Source: Pandoraea eparura
GTDB lineage: Bacteria; Pseudomonadota; Gammaproteobacteria; Burkholderiales; Burkholderiaceae
Assembly (NCBI RefSeq): GCF_902459725.1
Contig: NZ_CABPSH010000002.1
Span: 310,001-374,000 of the forward strand
Length of the DNA stretch: 64,000 nt
Reading direction: 5' to 3'
Shown here: positions 18,069 to 26,766 of the stretch, in pieces
Layout of the letters: every line of letters starts with the position of its first letter
Position numbering within the stretch: the first letter of the stretch is position 1
Notes under the pieces: model-generated
The model's input: the letters and a program-made list of their open reading frames with translations, nothing else
What the model was told of the DNA's origin: nothing
Databases searched by the model: none
Program-made: the position numbers and the translations under genes

Positions 18069-19223
18069 ATGCAGATGGATGGCGAATTGAGCGGTCTTGG
18101 AGAACAGATGCGCACCTGGCGCAGGGACATCCACCAGCATCCGGAGTTGGGTTTTCACGAGCATCGCACGGCCGGCCTGGTGGCAAGGCTGCTCACCGAG
18201 TGGCAGATCGACATCGAAACCGGCATCGCCGGCACCGGCGTGGTCGGCACGATCCGCGGCACGCGCGGCGAGGGGCCGTCGATCGGTCTGCGCGCCGACA
18301 TGGACGCGCTGCCCATGAGCGAAAAAGGCACGCCCGCACATCGCTCGACGCACGACAACGTGTTCCACGGTTGCGGCCACGACGGCCACACGGCCATCTT
18401 GCTCGGCGTCGCCTGGCACTTGTCCCGGCATCGCGATTTCCGGGGCACGGTCCATCTGATCTTTCAGCCGGCCGAGGAAACGCTGCGCGGCGGGTCGGCC
18501 ATGATCGACGACGGCCTGTTTGAGCGATTCCATTGCGACGAAATTTACGCGCTGCACAACAACAACGCCCTGCCGGCCGGCAAGGTCGGTGTGCGCAGCG
18601 GCGCCATCCTGTCGGCGTGCGACCTGTTCCGGATCACCATCAAGGGCATCGGCAGCCATGCGGCGATGCCGCACAAATCGATCGATCCGCTGATCGTCGG
18701 TACCACCCTGGTGCAGTCAATCCAGAGCATCGCGAGTCGCAACATCGACCCGCTCGACACGGCCGTGGTGAGCGTGTGCAAGTTCCTGTCGGGCACGGCG
18801 ATCAACGTCATCCCCGACACCGCGGTGCTCGAAGGCACCGTGCGCACGCTGTCGGTCAAAGCGCAGGACATCACGCTCGCACGACTGCGCACGATTTGCG
18901 AAGGCGCGGCGACGATGTATGGCTGTGAAGTCAGCTTCGAGCATCTGCAGACCTCGCCGCCGACCGTCAACACCGCCGCCGAAACCGAACACGTGCGGCG
19001 TGCGGCCGAGCGCGTTCTGGGGGCAGACAACGTGATCGTCGACGTCGCCCCGCTGATGGCCTCGGAAGACTTCGCGTTCATGTTGCAGCAGCGCCCTGGT
19101 TCGTACTTCTTCCTCGGTCACGACGGACTCACCTGCCACCACCCCGAATTCGATTTCGACGACGACACCGCCCCCACCGGCGCGACCGTGTTCCTTGAGA
19201 TCGTCCGACAACGGCTTGGCTAA
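18069..19223 (+). CDS. M20 family amidohydrolase (hippurate hydrolase-like)
   Basis: 384-residue metal-dependent amidohydrolase of the M20D group (HipO, IAA-amino-acid hydrolases). Metal ligands and catalytic residues are visible in GLRADMDALPM, HGCGHDGHTA, FQPAEET and the C-terminal CHHPEFDFDD. It would cleave an N-acyl amino acid amide in the cytoplasm. AGAGG eight bases before the ATG supports the start. The MFS gene follows after 40 bases, so the pair probably forms an import-and-hydrolysis operon under the divergent MarR regulator. Confidence 0.92.
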   Translation: MQMDGELSGLGEQMRTWRRDIHQHPELGFHEHRTAGLVARLLTEWQIDIETGIAGTGVVGTIRGTRGEGPSIGLRADMDALPMSEKGTPAHRSTHDNVFHGCGHDGHTAILLGVAWHLSRHRDFRGTVHLIFQPAEETLRGGSAMIDDGLFERFHCDEIYALHNNNALPAGKVGVRSGAILSACDLFRITIKGIGSHAAMPHKSIDPLIVGTTLVQSIQSIASRNIDPLDTAVVSVCKFLSGTAINVIPDTAVLEGTVRTLSVKAQDITLARLRTICEGAATMYGCEVSFEHLQTSPPTVNTAAETEHVRRAAERVLGADNVIVDVAPLMASEDFAFMLQQRPGSYFFLGHDGLTCHHPEFDFDDDTAPTGATVFLEIVRQRLG

Positions 19224-19263
19224 GCCCACCACCTTCCTAACAATCGATCTGAGGGGAATTGCA

Positions 19264-20580
19264 ATGAACGAAAAACCGACGCCGTCGCCGGCGATGGTGC
19301 GCAAAGTCGTCATCGCTTCGGTACTCGGCAATGCCTTCGAATGGTTCGACTTCGCGATCTACGGCCTGTTCGCCGTAATGATTGCGAAGCTGTTTTTCCC
19401 TAGCGGCAACGAGTTCGCGTCGATGTTGCTGACCCTTGCGACGTTCGGCGTCGGCTTCGCGGTACGACCGCTCGGCGGTATTTTGCTTGGCATGTATGGC
19501 GATCGCGTTGGCCGCAAGAAAGCGCTGTCGCTGACGATCGTGCTGATGGCCATCGGCACCGGCATGATCGGTGTCTTGCCGACGCACGCAGCCATCGGCA
19601 TCGCGGCGCCGATCCTGATGGTGCTCGCACGACTGATTCAGGGCTTCTCGGTCGGCGGCGAGTTCAGCGGCGCGACCACGATGCTGGTCGAGTTCGCCCC
19701 CGCGAATCGTCGCGGCTTTTTCGGCAGCTTCCAGATGTGCTCGCAGGCGCTGGCGTTTTCTCTCGGCGCGTTAGTGGCGTATCTGCTGACGGTCAATCTC
19801 GCGCCGCACGATCTTGAATCGTGGGGCTGGCGTCTGCCGTTCCTGCTCGGCATTCTGATCGGGCCGGTGGGCTGGCTGATCCGCTCCAATGTGGACGAAT
19901 CGCCGGAATTTCTCACCTATGCGAAGGACGTGCAGCGCGGCAAGATCCAGCGCGTGAACACGCCGCTGCGCACCGTGTTTCGCGACTATCCGCGCGCGGT
20001 CCTCGGCACGCTTGGCGTGTCGGTGGTCGGTACCGTGTCGGCCTATGTGTTCGTGTTCTTCCTGCCGATTTTCGCGAAGAAGCAACTGGGGATGTCGGCT
20101 GCCGACGTCAACCTGAGCACCTTCATCGCCACGCTGGTCATCCTCGTGTTCTGCCCGGTGGCCGGCCACCTGTCGGATCGCTACAGTCGCAAGGCGGTGC
20201 TGCTGCCCGCGATCATCGCGTACGGCGTGGCGTCGTACGTGCTGTTCAAGCATTTCGTGAGCTTGCCGAGCCTGGGTTCGCTGCTCGCGGTGCAGATCGG
20301 CGTGTCGTTCTTCATGAGCTTCTTCTGGGGCCCGACGCCGATCGTGCTGACCGAGGTCTTTCCGGTCAGCGTGCGCTCGACCGGCGCCGCCGTCACGTAC
20401 AACCTCGCGGTGCTGGTGTTCGGCGGACTCGCGCCGTTCCTGAATACCTGGCTCGTGCATGTGACCGGCAGCAACCTCGCGCCGATCTACTACGTGCTGG
20501 CGAGTGTGGTCATCGGTCTCATCGGCGTGCTGGTGTTGCCGTCGAGCGGGCGCCGCGCCTCAGCGGCGCTCGCGACCTGA
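19264..20580 (+). CDS. MFS transporter, metabolite:H+ symporter
   Basis: 438-residue MHS-group transporter with 12 helices. Signatures include LGNAFEWFDFAIYG in helix 1, YGDRVGRKKAL in loop 2-3, QGFSVGGEFSGATT in helix 4 and SDRYSRKAV in loop 8-9. GAGGGGAATTGCA precedes the ATG. It sits directly behind the amidohydrolase and probably imports its substrate, for example an acylated amino acid; that substrate is inferred from the pairing only. Confidence 0.92.
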   Translation: MNEKPTPSPAMVRKVVIASVLGNAFEWFDFAIYGLFAVMIAKLFFPSGNEFASMLLTLATFGVGFAVRPLGGILLGMYGDRVGRKKALSLTIVLMAIGTGMIGVLPTHAAIGIAAPILMVLARLIQGFSVGGEFSGATTMLVEFAPANRRGFFGSFQMCSQALAFSLGALVAYLLTVNLAPHDLESWGWRLPFLLGILIGPVGWLIRSNVDESPEFLTYAKDVQRGKIQRVNTPLRTVFRDYPRAVLGTLGVSVVGTVSAYVFVFFLPIFAKKQLGMSAADVNLSTFIATLVILVFCPVAGHLSDRYSRKAVLLPAIIAYGVASYVLFKHFVSLPSLGSLLAVQIGVSFFMSFFWGPTPIVLTEVFPVSVRSTGAAVTYNLAVLVFGGLAPFLNTWLVHVTGSNLAPIYYVLASVVIGLIGVLVLPSSGRRASAALAT

Positions 20581-20633
20581 GACGCTCGCGAGCCACTTAA
20601 GGCCGAGGCTGGGGTGGCGCGGCCCCACTCCGC

Positions 20634-20951
20634 CTAACCGTCACCCAGCGTGCCGAACTCGATAGGAAAGCGCGTATAGAAAACGCGGACATGCTCGGCG
20701 CGAATCACGTCGAGCAAGCGCTCGGCTTCGTCGTCGGTGATCGCCAGCACGATCTCGATCGGCTGCTCGGCGAGTTCGAAGAATCGAGCGGCGTGCCGTT
20801 TTCCGACATGATCGATGCCTTCCGTGCCCGTGAACAGGGTCGCGCCGCGAATGCCCAACTGCCGCACCTCGCCCATGATCCAATCGGCGACCGGTTGATG
20901 GCCGTGGCGGTGATTCTGCTGTGTGTAGAAAGTGAGCTGGCATCCACGCAT
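20634..20951 (-). CDS. DUF190 domain protein
   Basis: 105-residue single-domain protein of the DUF190 family, whose members adopt a PII-like fold and often sit near CrcB fluoride channels. Conserved features include the N-terminal LTFYTQQNHRHG and the C-terminal RFPIEFGTLG. GGGAGG is five bases before the ATG. No crcB gene is present here. It is convergent with the preceding MFS gene. Confidence 0.82.
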   Translation of the reverse strand: MRGCQLTFYTQQNHRHGHQPVADWIMGEVRQLGIRGATLFTGTEGIDHVGKRHAARFFELAEQPIEIVLAITDDEAERLLDVIRAEHVRVFYTRFPIEFGTLGDG

Positions 20952-21369
20952 GATGACCTCCCCAGGCGCTGCGCGAGTCACGTCCGCGCGGCCACGACTG
21001 GCATACCCGCACCTGTTGATTTAAATCTAGCACATCGCGCTTCGGCGTGAACGCGACTCGTTCCATGCCGTGGCGCCTCAAACGCCGGCATCGGGGACGG
21101 CCAAGATGACCTCAGGACAAACCCGGAGCCGCACCAACGCCACCCGCGCTAGCGTCACGTCCAGTGGGCTTGAGCCGCTGCGCCCAAAGTGATGACGATC
21201 AAACTGGGGGCAAATTGGGGTGGCGGGACGCAAATGACTGACTACACTTCCTAAATGCGTACACGGCGAAAAAGCCACGCAAGACGGTTCGTTATACGAA
21301 GGTCGTTGTACGTGAGACAAATTGGGGCTGGCGACGTAGCGTTTCCATTCCTTCACGGGAGGCATGTCC
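20952..21369. other. Non-coding gap with a small palindrome
   Basis: About 418 bases between the divergent DUF190 and exported-protein genes. The palindrome TTCGT-TAT-ACGAA lies at 21288-21300, about 70 bases before the exported-protein start, and may be an operator. I recognise no gene here. Confidence 0.4.
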
Positions 21370-21933
21370 ATGGCGTGCCTAAGCAAATGGATGATCGGCG
21401 CATGTGTCGTTACGCTAAGCGGCGTGGCGATCGCAGAGGGCGCCAACTCGGGCTCATCTGAACAGATGATGCTGGCCAACGTTGGCCCCGGGCCACTTCC
21501 CATACAGGTGCCGCAACCGCCACCCCCCGTCTCGGTTGCTGCGGTTCCTGCCGTTCGCGTCACCCTGTATCCGTTTGGTCGTGAGGGTCCGGACACGACT
21601 ACCCAAGTCGACGACAACGCGTTCCTGTACACGCGCATCGAAGCGATCAACAGTGCCCTGCCGACGGCCGACACCGGCCATGTGGACTGGATCGACACCT
21701 CAACAGCGGAACCGGCCGCGCGACCGGCGAAAAGCTACCTGAAGATCGGGCCTTCCACCGCACCGCAGTTGTCCCTCGTCCAATGGGCCAACACCGACGA
21801 CAAGCTGGGCTCCGACCCGAAGCGCGGACTGTCACTCAAGACTGAGGACTGGACCATCTCGGCAAGCGCCCGCATCCCGCTGCTGCGCTCACACGACCTC
21901 GGTGCGACGATCTACGTCAAACGCCGCTTTTGA
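21370..21933 (+). CDS. Exported protein of unknown function
   Basis: 187 residues, not recognised. The N-terminus is a signal peptide (hydrophobic MIGACVVTLSGVAIA, probable cleavage after AIA). A Pro-rich segment (IQVPQPPPPVSV) follows, then a region ending in DWTISASARIPLLRSHDLGA and a terminal Arg-Arg-Phe. A C-terminal Phe after alternating residues resembles the last strand of outer-membrane barrel proteins, but the protein is short for a barrel. ATG 21370 is preferred over 21364 because GGGAGG is seven bases upstream of it. A degenerate repeat array starts at its stop codon. Confidence 0.7.
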   Translation: MACLSKWMIGACVVTLSGVAIAEGANSGSSEQMMLANVGPGPLPIQVPQPPPPVSVAAVPAVRVTLYPFGREGPDTTTQVDDNAFLYTRIEAINSALPTADTGHVDWIDTSTAEPAARPAKSYLKIGPSTAPQLSLVQWANTDDKLGSDPKRGLSLKTEDWTISASARIPLLRSHDLGATIYVKRRF

Positions 21934-21981
21934 GTGTGCTTCCGAATGTGCCTCTGAGCGCGCTGCTGAGTGCGCTTGTAC
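21931..21981. repeat. Degenerate 11-13-base tandem repeat at a stop codon
   Basis: Four imperfect units begin at the TGA of the exported-protein gene: TGAGTGTGCTTCC, GAATGTGCCTC, TGAGCGCGCTGC, TGAGTGCGCTTG. They lie between two convergent genes. Confidence 0.6.
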
Positions 21982-22052
21982 GTGTTCGACCGCGCCCGCA
22001 AGGCGCAGTACCCGGCCGACGGTTGCCCGCCGGCCAGGCGCCGTTGTTGCGT

Positions 22053-22151
22053 CGCTAATGCGGCAAATGCGGCTTATGGGGCCCACGCAACTTATGCCGC
22101 TTACGTCGCTTACGTCGCTTACGTCGCTTACGTCGCCTATGCCGCCTATGC
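22053..22151. repeat. 9-base tandem repeat array (unit CGCTTACGT / CGCCTATGC)
   Basis: Eleven 9-base units: four perfect CGCTTACGT copies at 22098-22133, two CGCCTATGC at 22134-22151, and five degenerate units before them. The ridA stop codon (TAG, complement of 22146-22148) lies in the first unit, and most further units supply TAA or TAG in the same frame. Confidence 0.95.
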
Positions 22152-22559
22152 CGCCGACTTCACCGCCGTCACATCGATCTCGACGAGCCACTCCGGACGC
22201 GCCAGCGCTTGCACTACGATGCCCGTCGACACTGGGAACACGCCCTTGAGCCAGCGTCCCATCACGTTGTAGACCGCCTCGCGATAACGCGGATCGATCA
22301 GGTACACGGTGACCTTGCAGATGTCCGCGAGCTGGCTGCCGCACTCGTCGAGCAACATCGCCACGTTCGCCATGGCCTTTTCCGTTTGCGCCGCGACATC
22401 GCCGATGCCGACGGACTCACGCGTATCGAGGTCCTGCCCGATCTGTCCGCGCAGATAGATAGTGCTGCCGGCGACGACCGCCTGGCAAAGATCGTTGTCG
22501 AGCTTCTGCTCCGGATACGTGTCGCGGGTGTTGAATTTTCGGATTCGGGTATGCGTCAT
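22146..22559 (-). CDS. RidA family protein
   Basis: 137-residue RidA/YjgF-type protein. Family members hydrolyse reactive enamines and imines formed by amino-acid-metabolising enzymes, or act as related deaminases. The N-terminal QAVVAGSTIYLRGQIGQD and the C-terminal ALARPEWLVEIDVTA match the fold, including the conserved Arg/Glu region. It is the last gene of the minus-strand transporter/ureohydrolase module, 58 bases after the ATPase gene. Its stop codon lies within a 9-base repeat array. Confidence 0.9.
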   Translation of the reverse strand: MTHTRIRKFNTRDTYPEQKLDNDLCQAVVAGSTIYLRGQIGQDLDTRESVGIGDVAAQTEKAMANVAMLLDECGSQLADICKVTVYLIDPRYREAVYNVMGRWLKGVFPVSTGIVVQALARPEWLVEIDVTAVKSAA

Positions 22560-22617
22560 GATGTCTCGGTAAAGCGTTTTGAGGCGGGTGGGCGCGGCGC
22601 GCGACTGGGTCGCGCGC

Positions 22618-23364
22618 TCAATGCGAGAGAATCTTCGAGAGAAAACGTTTGGCGGCGGCACTGGCGGCATCGTTGAAGAACATGTCGGTCGGGCTGTCCT
22701 CGATGATGGCCCCGTCCTCCATGAACACCACACGATGGGCCACGCGCCGCGCGAACCCCATTTCGTGCGTGACGACCATCATCGTCATGCCCTCGCGGGC
22801 GAGTTCGACCATCACGTCGAGCACCTCGTTGACCATCTCCGGGTCCAGCGCCGAGGTCGGCTCGTCGAACAGCATCGCCATCGGGTCCATCGACAACGCG
22901 CGCGCAATCGCCACGCGTTGCTGCTGACCGCCCGACAACTGCCCCGGGTACTTGTGCGCATGCGCAGACAAGCCAACCCGATCGAGCAACGCGCGCGCCT
23001 TGGTGCGCGCGGCGTCGGCGTCTCGACCCAGCACGATCTGCTGCGCGAGCGTGAGATTGCGCGTGAGATCCAGATGCGGAAACAGCTCGAAATGCTGGAA
23101 GACCATGCCGACCTTGCTGCGCAACTTCGGCAGATTTGTCGTGCTGGCGGTGAGCGACGTGCCGTCGACGACGACATCGCCCTCCTGAAACGGCTCCAGC
23201 GCATTGACCGTCTTGATCAGGGTCGACTTGCCGGAGCCGGACGGTCCGCACACCACCACAATCTCGCCCTTGCCCACGTGCGTCGAACACGCCTTGAGCA
23301 CGTGGTGCGCGCCGTACCACTTGTCGACGTTCCGGATGTCGATGATGGGTTGTGCGGTGCTCAT
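22618..23364 (-). CDS. Amino-acid ABC transporter ATP-binding protein
   Basis: 248-residue ATPase of the polar-amino-acid (GlnQ/ArtP/HisP) class. Walker A GPSGSGKST, Q-loop VFQHFELFPHL, signature LSGGQQQRVAIARAL, Walker B MLFDEPTSALDPE and the switch His in VVTHEMGFA are all intact. ATG 23364 overlaps the ureohydrolase stop (ATGA), so the two are translationally coupled. It energises the two permeases encoded upstream in the same module. Confidence 0.95.
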   Translation of the reverse strand: MSTAQPIIDIRNVDKWYGAHHVLKACSTHVGKGEIVVVCGPSGSGKSTLIKTVNALEPFQEGDVVVDGTSLTASTTNLPKLRSKVGMVFQHFELFPHLDLTRNLTLAQQIVLGRDADAARTKARALLDRVGLSAHAHKYPGQLSGGQQQRVAIARALSMDPMAMLFDEPTSALDPEMVNEVLDVMVELAREGMTMMVVTHEMGFARRVAHRVVFMEDGAIIEDSPTDMFFNDAASAAAKRFLSKILSH

Positions 23365-24320
23365 TTGTCGAAGTGCCCCGCACGAATCGACGCGCCGATC
23401 AGGTTGAGGATCAGACGACCGGCCGTCACGCACGAGATCATGTTGGCGTCGTCCTTCTCGGGCTGGATCTCCACGATGTCCATGCCGACCACGCGCCCCT
23501 TGCGTACCAGGCCGTGAATGAGCTTGCGCGCCTGCACGAACGTCACGCCCCCCGGCGCCGGACCGGCAACGGCCGGCATGGTCGACGGATCGAGGCCGTC
23601 AGCGTCGATGGTGAGGTAGTAGTTGCCCCCGTCCGGAATGCGCGCGAGCACAGCATCCATGCCGATGTCGTGCAGTTCATACGCGGTCACCAGCTCGGCG
23701 CCGTAGGCGCGCGCCGCGACGAGTTCCTCGTAGCGTCCGCTGCCCTGCGCGCGCAGGCCGATCTGCACGATGCGATCCACGTGCGCCATCTCCGACGCGC
23801 GGCGAATCGGGCTAGAGAGGCCTTCGCGCACGCCGTTCACGTCGTCGCGCCAATCCAGGTGGGCATCGATGTGGACTAGCGTGATCGGCCCCTTCTGGTT
23901 CAGGCCGCGCAGCACGGGCGTGGTGATGCCGTGATCGCCGCCAAGCACGATGGGCATCGCGCCGCCGGCCACGATGCGGCGCACCACCGCCTCGGCGCGG
24001 GCGTAGTGCTCGCCGGGCTTCGTCAGGTCGGGGATGATGTCGCCGCAATCGACGAAGCGAATATCCGTGCGTCCCTGGAGCAGCGGTCCGTCGATATCGA
24101 AGTCGTAGTGGCCCGGGCGGCGCACGACGCGATCCGTCGCCTGACGGATGGCGGACGGTGCATTCGTTTGGTCGTTGCTGAAATCCGACGCCGCATACGG
24201 GGCGCCGTACGGCATGCCCAACACGGCGATGTCGGCCCTGAGGTTGTCGATGTCGAGATCAAGCTCCGAATACAGCAGGGTCGGATGGCCGGTACGGGGC
24301 GCCACGGTGTAGGTTGTCAT
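23361..24320 (-). CDS. Agmatinase-family ureohydrolase
   Basis: 319-residue binuclear-manganese ureohydrolase. Metal motifs: GGDHGITTP, LVHIDAHLDWRDD and TIDADGLDPS. The family splits guanidino compounds (agmatine, guanidinobutyrate, guanidinopropionate, guanidine) into urea and an amine. It differs from classical agmatinases in the segment after the last metal motif (PAVAGPAPGG), so the exact guanidino substrate is open. It sits inside an ABC uptake module for a polar, probably cationic compound, which fits import followed by hydrolysis. Confidence 0.9.
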   Translation of the reverse strand: MTTYTVAPRTGHPTLLYSELDLDIDNLRADIAVLGMPYGAPYAASDFSNDQTNAPSAIRQATDRVVRRPGHYDFDIDGPLLQGRTDIRFVDCGDIIPDLTKPGEHYARAEAVVRRIVAGGAMPIVLGGDHGITTPVLRGLNQKGPITLVHIDAHLDWRDDVNGVREGLSSPIRRASEMAHVDRIVQIGLRAQGSGRYEELVAARAYGAELVTAYELHDIGMDAVLARIPDGGNYYLTIDADGLDPSTMPAVAGPAPGGVTFVQARKLIHGLVRKGRVVGMDIVEIQPEKDDANMISCVTAGRLILNLIGASIRAGHFDK

Positions 24321-24361
24321 GAGAGTGTCCTCGAGGGGGAGTTTCGGTGGTGTCAGGGGTA

Positions 24362-25024
24362 TCAGGCGTGCCGGGCACGTCGCCCGACAACGGTTTCCAG
24401 ACGCCGCCCCACGCTGGCCAGCAAGACGCTGCTGACCCAGTAGATCAATGCCGTCGTGCCAAGCACTTCCACGTAGGCGAAGGTGTTGGCCGTGAGCAGG
24501 TTGCTCTGGTACGTCATCTCCGGCAGGCTCATGACCGAAAAGATGGCGGAGTCCTTGAACATCATGATCACGAGGCTCGTCGTCGGCGGAATCAGGAAGC
24601 CGAAGAGCTGCGGCGCGACGATGTGCCGTTGCGTCTGCCAATAGGTCATGCCGAGCGAGAGCGCCGCATGCGTCTGTCCTCGGGCCACGCTGCGCAGTGC
24701 CGCGCGCAGGATTTCGCAGAAGTAGCCGCCGGTGTAGAACGCCGTACACCCCACCGCGACGGTCATGGCCGACGCGCCGACGCCGAGCTTGGGCAAGCCG
24801 AAGAACGACAGATAGACGAGGATCAGGTACGGGATGTTGCGCACCAGCTCCACGTAGCCCAGCGCGACGGGGCGCAGGACGGTGCGCGACTGGGCGGCAT
24901 AGGCGGCGACAATACCGATCGCCACGCCGAGCGGCACGCCGATAATGCTGACCAGCGCCGTGACGCGCAGGCCTTCGAGCAGCACGGGAATCGCTTCCCT
25001 GACGATGGAGACATCAATGGCCAT
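24362..25024 (-). CDS. Amino-acid ABC transporter permease
   Basis: 220-residue HisM/GlnP-type inner-membrane permease with the conserved EAA-loop region (ILRAALRSVARGQTHAALSL). LVRNIPYLILVYLSFFGLP is the family hallmark. It overlaps the upstream permease gene by 11 bases and would form a heterodimeric channel with it. Confidence 0.92.
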   Translation of the reverse strand: MAIDVSIVREAIPVLLEGLRVTALVSIIGVPLGVAIGIVAAYAAQSRTVLRPVALGYVELVRNIPYLILVYLSFFGLPKLGVGASAMTVAVGCTAFYTGGYFCEILRAALRSVARGQTHAALSLGMTYWQTQRHIVAPQLFGFLIPPTTSLVIMMFKDSAIFSVMSLPEMTYQSNLLTANTFAYVEVLGTTALIYWVSSVLLASVGRRLETVVGRRARHA

Positions 25025-25676
25025 GGGGCAGCATCCTGGAGACGCGGCGCTCGCACAGACGCGAGGCGGCCGAAATGCAGAACAGAAGGACGAAGTACAC
25101 GGCGGCGGTGATCGCGAACACCTGTAGCGGCAGATCGGTCTGAAGCGTGGCGTTGCGCGCCACCGTTGCCAGCTCCGGCACGGCGATGATCGACATCAGC
25201 GACGATGCCTTGAGCAGGATCGTGAACTCGCTGGTGAGCGGCGGAATGGCGCGATAGATCACCTGTGGGAGCAGCACGTGCCGCCAGACCTGCGAGACGC
25301 GCATGCCCATGGCGTACGCGGCGGCCCGTTGTCCACGAGAGATCGTGCCCAACGCACCGCGCAGAATCTCGACGATATAGGCGCTGGTGTTGCACGCCAG
25401 CGCCGCAATCCCGGCGGTGATGGGCGAAATCGAGATATCGAACAGCGCCGGCACCATGTAGTACGCGATCAGCATGTGAATCAGCGCCGGCGTGCCGCGG
25501 ATCAGGCTCACCCACAACACCACGAGCGAGCGCAACGGCGCGAGCGGCGAGATGCGGGCGAGCAGCAGCACGACGCCGAGCACCAGACCGATGGCGAAAG
25601 CGACGGCCGACGCGGCGAGCGTGATCGCCGTTCCCGAGACGACACCTTCCAGAAACGGTGCGATCACGCCGCCCAT
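25014..25676 (-). CDS. Amino-acid ABC transporter permease
   Basis: 220-residue HisQ/GlnP-type permease. VSLIRGTPALIHMLIAYY and the EAA loop EILRGALGTISRGQRAAAYAMG are visible. The ATG at 25676 is chosen as the first Met before the hydrophobic N-terminus; a longer reading to 25766 would run into the binding-protein gene. It partners the next permease. Confidence 0.9.
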   Translation of the reverse strand: MGGVIAPFLEGVVSGTAITLAASAVAFAIGLVLGVVLLLARISPLAPLRSLVVLWVSLIRGTPALIHMLIAYYMVPALFDISISPITAGIAALACNTSAYIVEILRGALGTISRGQRAAAYAMGMRVSQVWRHVLLPQVIYRAIPPLTSEFTILLKASSLMSIIAVPELATVARNATLQTDLPLQVFAITAAVYFVLLFCISAASRLCERRVSRMLPHGH

Positions 25677-25705
25677 GTCGAGCGCGCCGAGCAGATTCGC
25701 GGCCG

Positions 25706-26566
25706 TCAAATGGCACCTTGCGGCAGGTAGTTGGCGTGCGGCGTGTCCATCGACGCGCCGAACCACTTCTTCTGCAGCGCCGCGAGCTTGCCGTTCGCGC
25801 GGAGTTCATCGAGCGAATCGTTGATGAACTTGCGGATCTCCAGATCGTTGGGGTTGGCAACCCATGCCAGCAGCTTCGGCTGCCCGATGGCGCCGGCAAT
25901 GCGGAAGACGTTGGGCTGCTTGCGCATCTGGACGGCCGCGATATTGGACGGCATCAGCGCCACGTCGATGGTCTTGTTCGCGAGCGCGTTCGACACGTCC
26001 GGATAAGCCTGGAACAGGCGCGTGCCGGCGTAACCCTTGCCGGTCTTTTCCTTCAGTTCCTTCTCGAATTCGTCCGCCACCGGCTGCGACGACGAGCCCA
26101 TCTGCGTGCCGATGGTCTTGCCCGCGATGTCCATGTCGCGCTGGATCGCCACGTCGTCGGCACGCACCATCAGAACCGAGCGCACCACGCCCACCGGCTG
26201 GCTGAAGGCGAAGCGCTTGGCGCGCTCCGGCGTGATGCCCACACTGGTGGCGACGAAGTCGAACTTGTGCGACATCAGGCCCGGCAGCAGCCCCTGGAAC
26301 GGCAGGTTCATCTGCTCGAGCTTCACGCCGAGTTTTGCCGCCATCAGTTCGAGCACGTCGTGCCCGTACCCGACAACCTGACCGTTTTCCACGAACTCGA
26401 ACGGCTCGTAGGCCGCCTCGGTGCCGACCGTGAGCTTGCCGCGCCTCTTGATGTCGGCCAGGGTACCGCCTTCGGCGAAAGCCAGGGTCGGCAGCGCCGG
26501 CAGCGCCAATGCGGCGCTCGATGCGAGCGTCGCCTTTACAAAGAATCGTCTGGACCAGGTCTTCAT
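25706..26566 (-). CDS. Tat-exported ABC transporter substrate-binding protein
   Basis: 286-residue periplasmic binding protein of family 3 (amino-acid type). The N-terminus has a twin-arginine motif (SRRFFVK) followed by a hydrophobic stretch ending ALPTLAFA, so export is probably by the Tat route, unusual for this family. The mature part has KRRGKLTVGTEAAYEPFEF and GYGHDVLELMAAKLG, typical of polar-amino-acid binding proteins. First gene of the module, divergent from a LysR regulator. Confidence 0.92.
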   Translation of the reverse strand: MKTWSRRFFVKATLASSAALALPALPTLAFAEGGTLADIKRRGKLTVGTEAAYEPFEFVENGQVVGYGHDVLELMAAKLGVKLEQMNLPFQGLLPGLMSHKFDFVATSVGITPERAKRFAFSQPVGVVRSVLMVRADDVAIQRDMDIAGKTIGTQMGSSSQPVADEFEKELKEKTGKGYAGTRLFQAYPDVSNALANKTIDVALMPSNIAAVQMRKQPNVFRIAGAIGQPKLLAWVANPNDLEIRKFINDSLDELRANGKLAALQKKWFGASMDTPHANYLPQGAI

Positions 26567-26694
26567 CGCTTGCCTCGCGGGGTGTGGGTATCGAATCGGT
26601 CGGGCGCAGCCGGGCGGTCGAGACCGATCCGGTGCGGCTGGAAACCAATGTATGCGGGCAAAAAGATCATGAAAAATGATTTTTTTATTGGTAT

Positions 26695-26713
26695 GGTTTC
26701 AATAAACGAAACC
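26695..26713. promoter_or_regulatory. Putative LysR operator
   Basis: GGTTTC-AATAAAC-GAAACC, a perfect 6-7-6 inverted repeat in an A+T-rich divergent promoter between the binding-protein gene and the LysR gene. Its size and position fit a LysR recognition site. Confidence 0.7.
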
Positions 26714-26766
26714 TTTTGAGACGCGTCGTCGGCAACGGCCGTGGCGCTTTTTCCGGGAGTGGAGCG

